From JBAUHN01 sp049680295 (GTDB lineage: Bacteria > Pseudomonadota > Alphaproteobacteria > Rhodobacterales > Rhodobacteraceae), in contig JBAUHN010000144.1 in the NCBI GenBank assembly GCA_049680295.1, forward strand, positions 1-12,489: a DNA stretch of 12,489 nt, written 5' to 3'. Positions 6,933 through 12,489 of the stretch are shown here, in pieces. The notes under the pieces are model-generated. The model did no database searches and was not told where the DNA came from. It saw only the letters and a program-made list of their open reading frames with translations. Within the stretch, counting starts at the first letter, position 1; the number at the start of each line of letters is the position of its first letter. The position numbers were made by a program, and so were the translations under genes.

Positions 6933-6968
6933 TGAGGGAAACACCACGAAAAACTCAAGTTTCCCTCA
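6933..6968. promoter_or_regulatory. Candidate operator: perfect inverted repeat TGAGGGAAAC-N16-GTTTCCCTCA
   Basis: Arms at 6933-6942 and 6959-6968 match perfectly over 10 bp, with centres 26 bp apart (2.5 turns). The repeat lies in the 177-bp divergent region between the winged-helix regulator (starting at 6918/6912) and the PLP-enzyme operon (starting at 7096), close to the regulator's start. It could be an operator for autoregulation and operon control, or form a hairpin in the regulator's leader RNA. No second copy was seen in the window. On the plus strand TACAAT at 7004-7009 could be a -10 box for the operon, but no good -35 is seen. On the minus strand a perfect TTGACA (complement of 6989-6994) lacks a matching -10. 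Confidence 0.5.
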
Positions 6969-7095
6969 AGCAGGGTCTGCAGCAATCTGTCAAACATTCA
7001 TCATACAATGCTCTTTCTCTTTCTTGGAACGGGCCACAAAATCATAGTCCGTCATCGATAAGGCGACAGACCATTTAACAACAGGGAAATGACCA

Positions 7096-8178
7096 ATGGG
7101 AAACGATCAAGGTATCCGAACAACGCATGGACGCGGCCGACTTTTTGACAGCGTGCTCGATACAATCGGCGACACGCCAGTGATCCGCGTCAACAATATC
7201 CCGACGAAAGGCGCGACAATCTATGTGAAGGCCGAAGCCTTTAATCCCGGTGGGTCGGTCAAGGACCGGCTGGCAGTAAACATCATTGAGGCGGCAGAGC
7301 GGTCAGGTGCGCTAAAGCCCGGTCAAACGGTTGTTGAGGCCACCAGCGGCAACACCGGCATTGGGTTGGCAATGGTCTGTGCGCAAAAAGGCTATCCGCT
7401 TGTTGTTACGATGGCAGATAGTTTTTCGATTGAGCGGCGGCGTCTAATGCGGATGCTGGGGGCGAAGGTGGTGTTGACCCCCCGTGCCCTGAAAGGTGTG
7501 GGCATGTACAAAAAGGCCGCGGCTCTGGCCAAGGAACATGGCTGGTTTCTGGCTGCACAGTTTGAGACTGACGCCAATGCTGACATTCACGAAGCGACCA
7601 CAGGCCGTGAGATTGTCGCGGACTTCGCCGGATCGGCGTTGGATTACTTCGTGACGGGCTATGGCTCAGGTGGCACGGTTTCCGGAATCGGACGGGTGCT
7701 GCGCAAAGAACGGCCCGAGACCAAGATCATTCTGACCGAGCCTGCCAACGCGCAGCTATTGGGCAGTGGCCATTTGCAAGAACGCGACTCGAACAATGCC
7801 CCGGCTGTCAGCCACCCGGCATTTGAGCCGCATCCCATTCAAGGATGGACGCCTGACTTCATCCCCGCCGTGCTAGAAGAGGCGATAAAGGGCGGATATT
7901 ATGATGAGCTGATCCCGGTTGCGGGACCAGATGCCATAAAATGCGCCCAAGACCTTGCCCAGAAAGAAGGGATTTTTACTGGCATCTCCGGCGGGGGTAC
8001 TTTTGCCGTGGCTTTGGCGGTTGCCGAAAAGGCACCGGCTGGCTCGGTCATATTGTGCATGTTGCCCGATACCGGAGAGCGGTACCTGAGCACGCCGATG
8101 TTTGAAAGCATCGCTGAGGATATGGACGCAGAAGAGACTGCTATCTCGATGTCCACACCAGATGCGCAAATGGGGTGA
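7096..8178 (+). CDS. Cysteine-synthase-like PLP-dependent beta-replacement enzyme
   Basis: 360-residue fold-type II PLP enzyme of the CysK/cystathionine beta-synthase family, a cytoplasmic enzyme that replaces the beta-substituent of an activated serine with a nucleophile such as sulfide. The PLP lysine is K56 in NPGGSVKDR; the substrate loop TSGNTG is at 83-88; SIERRRLMRMLGAKVVLTP follows; the phosphate-binding loop is GSGGTVSGIG (GTGGT in most CysK); and the C-terminal GIFTGISGGGTFA and LPDTGERYLSTP are standard. It is longer than typical CysK (about 310-325) by an N-terminal ~15 residues and an acidic C-terminal tail, and reads MADSFS where CysK usually has MPETMS before the SxERR motif. 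AGGGA stands upstream of ATG 7096. The last codon overlaps the next gene (GTGA), implying translational coupling to an amino-acid decarboxylase. Primary cysteine synthesis is possible, but the coupling suggests a dedicated beta-substituted alanine; substrate unknown. Confidence 0.93.
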   Translation: MGNDQGIRTTHGRGRLFDSVLDTIGDTPVIRVNNIPTKGATIYVKAEAFNPGGSVKDRLAVNIIEAAERSGALKPGQTVVEATSGNTGIGLAMVCAQKGYPLVVTMADSFSIERRRLMRMLGAKVVLTPRALKGVGMYKKAAALAKEHGWFLAAQFETDANADIHEATTGREIVADFAGSALDYFVTGYGSGGTVSGIGRVLRKERPETKIILTEPANAQLLGSGHLQERDSNNAPAVSHPAFEPHPIQGWTPDFIPAVLEEAIKGGYYDELIPVAGPDAIKCAQDLAQKEGIFTGISGGGTFAVALAVAEKAPAGSVILCMLPDTGERYLSTPMFESIAEDMDAEETAISMSTPDAQMG

Positions 8179-9611
8179 GCAGCACCAAAATGGATGTTTT
8201 TGAGACCACTTTTAGACGGGCTGTGGCTTACAGATCTGAGGTTGCCACCCAACCGGTAAAGCCGCAGCTTGGCTACCACCAGATGCTTGCGCGTTTCGCG
8301 GGGCCATTACCTGAAGCGGGTATGCCGGATTGCGCGGTGATCAATGAGCTTGCCGATCTTGGCGAAGCGGGCCTGATGCCCATCACCCACCCCCGGTTCT
8401 TTGGGTGGGTGATGGGTGCTTCTGCCCCGGTGAGTGTGGCGGCCGATTGGCTGGCTTCCGCCTGGGGACAGAATGCCGCGATGCATTCGGCAACGCCAAC
8501 GGCGGCCGCAGTAGAGGAAACAGCGGCAGGCTGGTTGCTGGATATCTTGGATTTGCCGCGTGAAGCTGCTGTGGGGTTTGTCACCGGGGCCACCGCAGGC
8601 AGCTTTGCAGCGCTCGCCGCCGCGCGTGGCTCGCTACTCCGACGTAGTGGGTGGGACTGTGAGGCTGACGGGCTTTTTGGCGCGCCTGAGGTGCATGTCT
8701 TTGTCAGTGATGATGTGCATGCGTCGGTTTTATCAGCCCTGCGTTATCTGGGATTTGGAGAACGCCGCGTGATACGCGTGGACACAGACAGCCAAGGCCG
8801 GATGTTGGCGGACGACTTGGCCCGCCGATGTGCTGCCTGCGAGGGTTTAAAATTGATCATCGCGCAAGCGGGGCAGATCAACACTGGAGCCTTTGATCCT
8901 TTTGTGAGACTTGCAGATATCGCCCATGAAAATGATGCTTGGCTCCACATAGATGCGGCTTTTGGGCTTTGGGCGCGCGCGGTGCCCGAGCTGAGATCCT
9001 TGACCGAAGGTATCGAGAGAGCAGATTCCTGGGTCGTGGACGGGCATAAATGGCTGCAAGTCCCCTTTGATTCCGGTTACGCGATTGTCCGCGACGCAGA
9101 TGCGCTTCAGCGCAGTATGGCCATCTCCGCGAGCTATCTGCCCCCTCAAGGCATTGGCGACAGGCCACCATCTTATCTAGTGCCGGAATTGTCGCGCAGA
9201 GCACGCGGGTTGCCGACTTGGGCTGCACTTAAATCGCTGGGGCGCAGTGGCGTTGCTGCTATGGTTCGTCAGCACTGTGCGCTGGCCCGGCAGATTGCAG
9301 CGGACTTGGCACAGGTGCCTGGCATATTGGTGATGAACGCCGTGGTGCTCAATCAGGTCATCCTGCGTTTTGGGGATGACAGCGATAGCGCTGCGCGACG
9401 CAAGGTATTGGCTACGGCTGTTATGGATCGTTTGGTTGCAGACGGTATCATCTTTGCTGCTGGGGCTGCTTGGCGCGGTGAATGGGTCATGCGGATCTCC
9501 GTAATCTCTGGTGCCATCTCTGATGCGGACGTCGCAATTACGACAAAGGCGATCCGCGCTGCTTGGACACATGTCTTAGCCGAAGCGCCTTCTGAAACTG
9601 CAGTAAGTTAA
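8175..9611 (+). CDS. Group II PLP-dependent amino-acid decarboxylase
   Basis: 478 residues from GTG 8175, which overlaps the preceding stop as GTGA; an in-frame ATG at 8190 with GGGGTGAG before it is an equally reasonable start. Fold-type I PLP enzyme of the aromatic-amino-acid/glutamate/cysteine-sulfinate decarboxylase family. The aspartate contacting the pyridine nitrogen is D260 in LHIDAAFG, and the Schiff-base lysine is K292 in VDGHKWLQVPFDSG. The N-terminal THPRFFGWVMGASAPVSVAA, the GFVTGATAGSFAALAAARG segment and EVHVFVSDDVHASVLSALRY are family blocks. The C-terminal ~90 residues form the small domain (LVADGIIFAAGAAWRGEWVM). The reaction is loss of the alpha-carboxyl of an L-amino acid to give an amine; which one cannot be read from sequence. 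Candidates include aromatic amino acids, cysteate/cysteine sulfinate and other beta-substituted alanines. Its overlap with the CysK-like gene suggests it acts on that enzyme's product. Confidence 0.93.
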   Translation: MSSTKMDVFETTFRRAVAYRSEVATQPVKPQLGYHQMLARFAGPLPEAGMPDCAVINELADLGEAGLMPITHPRFFGWVMGASAPVSVAADWLASAWGQNAAMHSATPTAAAVEETAAGWLLDILDLPREAAVGFVTGATAGSFAALAAARGSLLRRSGWDCEADGLFGAPEVHVFVSDDVHASVLSALRYLGFGERRVIRVDTDSQGRMLADDLARRCAACEGLKLIIAQAGQINTGAFDPFVRLADIAHENDAWLHIDAAFGLWARAVPELRSLTEGIERADSWVVDGHKWLQVPFDSGYAIVRDADALQRSMAISASYLPPQGIGDRPPSYLVPELSRRARGLPTWAALKSLGRSGVAAMVRQHCALARQIAADLAQVPGILVMNAVVLNQVILRFGDDSDSAARRKVLATAVMDRLVADGIIFAAGAAWRGEWVMRISVISGAISDADVAITTKAIRAAWTHVLAEAPSETAVS

Positions 9612-9630
9612 TGAAAAGGAGCCACATCTG

Positions 9631-11385
9631 ATGTCCACACGGCGCACCCAGCGGCAACTCGCGGCGATCATCTCGGTCGATGTTGTGGGTTTTTCCCGTC
9701 TGATGGGCGCGGATGAGGACGGCACTCTGGCGACACTCAAGCGGTTGCAAAAAACCATCGTTTCGCCTCAGGTGATGCGGCATCAGGGGCGCATTGCCAA
9801 GCTGATGGGGGACGGAGCGATCATCATATTTTCCAGTGTTGTTGATGCAGTAGGTGCTGCCATTGCAATCCAGGAACAGATGCGCAGCTTTAACGAGGAT
9901 ATCCCGCCCGAAAAGGCTGTTGCCATGCGCATCGGGATCAATTTAGGCGATGTGATCCTAGAAGGGACAGACATTTTTGGCGACGGCGTGAACGTTGCAG
10001 CGCGGATTCAAGAGGTCTGCACCCCCGGCGGTGTCGCCCGCAGTGCGACAGCCTATGAAAATGTGAACGGCAAGATTGATGCAGAGTTTGCCGATGTGGG
10101 CGAACGGGTGTTGAAAAACATTGTGCGCAAGGTCCGTGTTTTCCGGTGGCCGAATACGCAAACCCACGACACGTCCCAAAGATTGACCTTGCCCGACAAG
10201 CCCTCCATCGCTGTGCTGCCGTTTGACAACATGTCGAGCGATCCGGATCAGGAGTATTTTGCGGATGGCGTGGTCGAAGGGCTTACCGCTGCCCTGTCGC
10301 GCATTCGGTCCTTCTTTGTCATCGCCCGAAATTCCGCCTTTGCCTACAAGGGGCGGCATATGAACGTAATCGACATCGGCCGTGAATTGGGCGTCGGCTA
10401 TGTGCTTGAAGGATCGGTGCAGCGCGCTGGCGGCAAGTTGCGGATCACCGTTCAGTTGATAGAGACGACGACCGGTGCCCACCTTTGGGCTGAAAAATAC
10501 GATGGCAAAGATAGCGAGCTGTTCGATCTGCAGGACAGAATCACAGAACAGGTTGCTGGGGCGTTGCAGCCGTCAATCCAGCGCGCCGAAATAGACCGTG
10601 CAGCACGCAAGCGCCCACATGATATGGGGGCCTATGATTATGCGATGCGGGCCATGCGTCATGTCTGGATGCAAGATCAGGACGAATCCACCAAAGCGCT
10701 GGTCTTGCTGGAAAACGCTTTGAAGATTGACCCTGATTATCCGTTGGCATTGGCATTGTCAGCTTGGTGTTGGTCACAGCATTCTGTCTACAACTGGTCC
10801 GATGATATTGTGGCCATCAGGGATCGCGCGTTAGAGATGGCGGAAAGGGCTGCGGGGCTTTCTGGGGATGATCCGCTGATCCTGTCAGTGCTGGGTGTTG
10901 TGCATACGTTCGCCCGTAACCACGGCACGGCACGCATTCTGCTGGAGCGTGCTATTACGCTGGATCCCAATTCCGCTTGGGCGCTCAGCAGATTGGGCTG
11001 GCTAGAAGTCTATGCAGACCGTCCTGCTGCGGCATTCGGCCATTTCGAACATGCGATGCGCCTTAGCCCCCTTGACCCAATGAATTTCAACAACCTTGTT
11101 GGAATAGCCTCTGCGCATCAGATTTCCGGCGACTTCGACGCAGCTTCCGATCTATTTCTACGTGCTCTGATGGAACGACCCAATGCCCTTTGGATCCACC
11201 GCAATCTTGCCCCAGTATTGTTGGCCGCTGGCCGTGTCGAAGAGGCAGAGGTTTCCAAGACTGCGATGTTAACGGCCTACCGCGACCTGACCATCAAACG
11301 ATATAAAGAAGCGATGGTATTCTCTCCAAAGGCGTTGGAGGACATCGCCATCTACATGCGCAAGCTCGGTATTCCAGAAGAATAG
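9631..11385 (+). CDS. Class III adenylate cyclase with TolB-like and TPR regions
   Basis: 584 residues; ATG 9631 follows AAAGGAG (9615-9621) and lies 19 bp after the decarboxylase stop, so it is probably the third gene of that operon. Residues ~7-175 are a class III nucleotide cyclase domain: metal ligands D17 (SVDVVGFSRLM) and D61 (KLMGDG), adenine-selecting K57 and D114 (TDIFGDGVN), and transition-state N121 and R125 (VNVAARIQ). The full set with Lys/Asp points to ATP as substrate, giving cAMP. Residues ~189-315 are TolB-like (KPSIAVLPFDNMSSDPDQEY, then LGVGYVLEGSV, then AHLWAEKYDG), and ~330-584 are TPR-type helices (ALVLLENALKIDPDYPLALA, ARILLERAITLDPNSAWALS). No membrane span. The TolB-TPR half resembles that of the winged-helix regulator at the other end of the operon. 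Signal and cAMP receptor are not in the window. The cyclase looks catalytically competent. Confidence 0.94.
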   Translation: MSTRRTQRQLAAIISVDVVGFSRLMGADEDGTLATLKRLQKTIVSPQVMRHQGRIAKLMGDGAIIIFSSVVDAVGAAIAIQEQMRSFNEDIPPEKAVAMRIGINLGDVILEGTDIFGDGVNVAARIQEVCTPGGVARSATAYENVNGKIDAEFADVGERVLKNIVRKVRVFRWPNTQTHDTSQRLTLPDKPSIAVLPFDNMSSDPDQEYFADGVVEGLTAALSRIRSFFVIARNSAFAYKGRHMNVIDIGRELGVGYVLEGSVQRAGGKLRITVQLIETTTGAHLWAEKYDGKDSELFDLQDRITEQVAGALQPSIQRAEIDRAARKRPHDMGAYDYAMRAMRHVWMQDQDESTKALVLLENALKIDPDYPLALALSAWCWSQHSVYNWSDDIVAIRDRALEMAERAAGLSGDDPLILSVLGVVHTFARNHGTARILLERAITLDPNSAWALSRLGWLEVYADRPAAAFGHFEHAMRLSPLDPMNFNNLVGIASAHQISGDFDAASDLFLRALMERPNALWIHRNLAPVLLAAGRVEEAEVSKTAMLTAYRDLTIKRYKEAMVFSPKALEDIAIYMRKLGIPEE

Positions 11386-11467
11386 CCTGTTACGCAACGC
11401 CAGACAGCGCCCGAACTGGGATCAAAGAATGGCGCAGAACAAGCTTACGCACCCCAAGCCATGAAAA

Positions 11468-12489
11468 TCATGCCAGCGACAGATGTTTGTGCTTCAGGGC
11501 AAGATATATGGCACCAATGATCGCCAAATTGATCAAGCCAAACATTGTAGCATTTGCGAATGCCCAGAAATAGGCTCTGGTAAGGTCAAATGAAAGCCCG
11601 CCTTGCCAACCTCCAAGAGCATGGCCCATCCACGCAAACGATAAAACGATGCCCGTCGCTGAAGCCCTTCGATTTTGGGGCGTGAGCGCACGTACAGAGA
11701 CCAGAACTCCGGTCATCACGCCGCCGTAACCAAATCCATAGAGCGGTACAAAATACCAAAAGGCCTGCATTGAGCCAAGTAACATAAAGCCCAACATCAA
11801 TGTCGTTTGCCAAGCCGTCGCAGCCATCCATGCGCGCAGTGGTCCGATGATGTCGGCAAGGCGGCCAAAGAAAATCCGACCGGCAATTGCGGTCACGAGC
11901 AAAAGCAGAAGTGGCCCACCTGCCTCAGCGCCGACGCCACATACAGATTGAATGAGTGGGACCAAATGCATCAAAGGGACAGCCATCCCGGCACAACACC
12001 CGAGCACGGCGATAGAGAGTGCAGGCAAAAGTAACTTTGAAGCGGGCATTGAGGCACTATCAACAGCCGCTCCTGCAGCCACGTCAACTTTTGGCGGCTC
12101 GTGCATAAGGAATGACAAGGGGACAAGTGTGATGGCGGCTATGACGCCAAGATATGTCAGCGCGCTCTGCCATCCCGAGGTCTCGATCAGATATCCGGCA
12201 CCAAATGGCACCAATCCCTGCCCAAGCGCCTGTCCTGCAGAGGCGATCCCGATCGCAAAACCCGCACCAGTTCGAAACCAACCGCCAACCAACGCCATGA
12301 CGGGGGCAAAAAAAGCGCCGCCACCAAACGCACCCGCTACGAAAAACAGGGCGTAAAATTGCCAAAGCGATTGTGCATGAGCCGATAACATCAAGGCCAG
12401 CGACATTGCGACTGCCCCGATCAGGCAAACCGTTCTTGTCGCAATGCGGTCGGCTAAGAAACCCATGGCAATGCCACCCAGTGCAATCC
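11468..12489 (-). CDS. MFS transporter, monocarboxylate-transporter-like; 5' end outside window
   Basis: The leftward frame runs off the right edge: codons upstream of the ATG at 12464-12466 stay open (reading IALGGIA before MGFLADR), so the start lies beyond the window and that internal ATG is not the real one. GFLADR is the MFS motif A between helices 2 and 3, so about 50-60 N-terminal residues are missing. About ten further membrane helices can be counted, with a hydrophilic central loop (HEPPKVDVAAGAAVDSASMP) between helices 6 and 7 and a second A-like motif, FFGRLADIIG, after helix 8. GGWFRTGAGFAIGIASAGQA is typical of the oxalate-formate/monocarboxylate (OFA/MCT) branch. It is an inner-membrane protein, probably carrying a small organic anion or amino-acid-derived compound; substrate unknown. 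It is convergent with the cyclase gene, 82 bp away, with no obvious hairpin terminator between. Confidence 0.92.
   Translation of the reverse strand, partial: IALGGIAMGFLADRIATRTVCLIGAVAMSLALMLSAHAQSLWQFYALFFVAGAFGGGAFFAPVMALVGGWFRTGAGFAIGIASAGQALGQGLVPFGAGYLIETSGWQSALTYLGVIAAITLVPLSFLMHEPPKVDVAAGAAVDSASMPASKLLLPALSIAVLGCCAGMAVPLMHLVPLIQSVCGVGAEAGGPLLLLLVTAIAGRIFFGRLADIIGPLRAWMAATAWQTTLMLGFMLLGSMQAFWYFVPLYGFGYGGVMTGVLVSVRALTPQNRRASATGIVLSFAWMGHALGGWQGGLSFDLTRAYFWAFANATMFGLINLAIIGAIYLALKHKHLSLA

Noticed and set aside
6966..6994. Perfect TTGACA hexamer on the minus strand upstream of the winged-helix gene
   Set aside because: No acceptable -10 hexamer at 16-18 bp spacing, so not called as a promoter.
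9441..9448. Further GACGGTAT copy inside the decarboxylase gene
   Set aside because: A single 8-mer match in 12 kb is expected by chance and it lies in conserved coding sequence far from the integrase.
11386..11467. Possible terminator between the cyclase gene and the MFS gene
   Set aside because: Only weak short complementarities and no T-run.
11951..11970. GAGTGGGA match to the guaA 3' end, considered as attR
   Set aside because: Only 8 bases match and it lies inside the intact MFS coding frame.

Overview
The window looks like chromosome of an alphaproteobacterium, most likely a marine Rhodobacteraceae (Roseobacter-type) member. This is inferred from the wording of the GMP synthase, the moderately high G+C of the core-like genes, and the CadC-like/TolB-like/TPR and cyclase/TolB-like/TPR proteins common in that group. 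No rRNA, tRNA, CRISPR array or insertion sequence was seen.

Left part (1-955): the 3' two thirds of guaA, running rightward and intact to its stop codon. Middle-left (956-5143): the start of what appears to be an integrated element inserted at the guaA 3' end, a known genomic-island hotspot. It holds an AT-rich leader (about 39% G+C at 1021-1260) with five copies of a 9-10 bp motif TGACGGTAT(A), which are candidate integrase arm sites. Next come a P4-type tyrosine integrase, a convergent AlpA-like regulator whose 3' end overlaps the integrase by 53 bp, a small protein built from two copies of one ~35-residue unit, and a DUF6880-type helical protein. No second copy of the guaA 3' end was found, so the right border is either beyond the window or decayed; how far the element extends is unknown.

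Middle-right (5347-11385): a compact module. A cytoplasmic winged-helix/TolB-like/TPR regulator runs leftward. It diverges from a three-gene rightward operon of a cysteine-synthase-like PLP enzyme, a group II PLP amino-acid decarboxylase (GTGA overlap), and a class III adenylate cyclase with TolB-like and TPR regions (19 bp gap). The regulator and the cyclase share the same C-terminal architecture behind different N-terminal domains and bracket the two enzymes. A perfect 10-bp inverted repeat (TGAGGGAAAC-N16-GTTTCCCTCA) lies in the divergent intergenic region and is a candidate operator. The enzyme order suggests synthesis of a beta-substituted alanine followed by decarboxylation to an amine, under regulator and cAMP control; the substrate cannot be read from sequence.

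Right end (11468-12489): a convergent, 5'-truncated MFS transporter of the monocarboxylate-transporter-like type.
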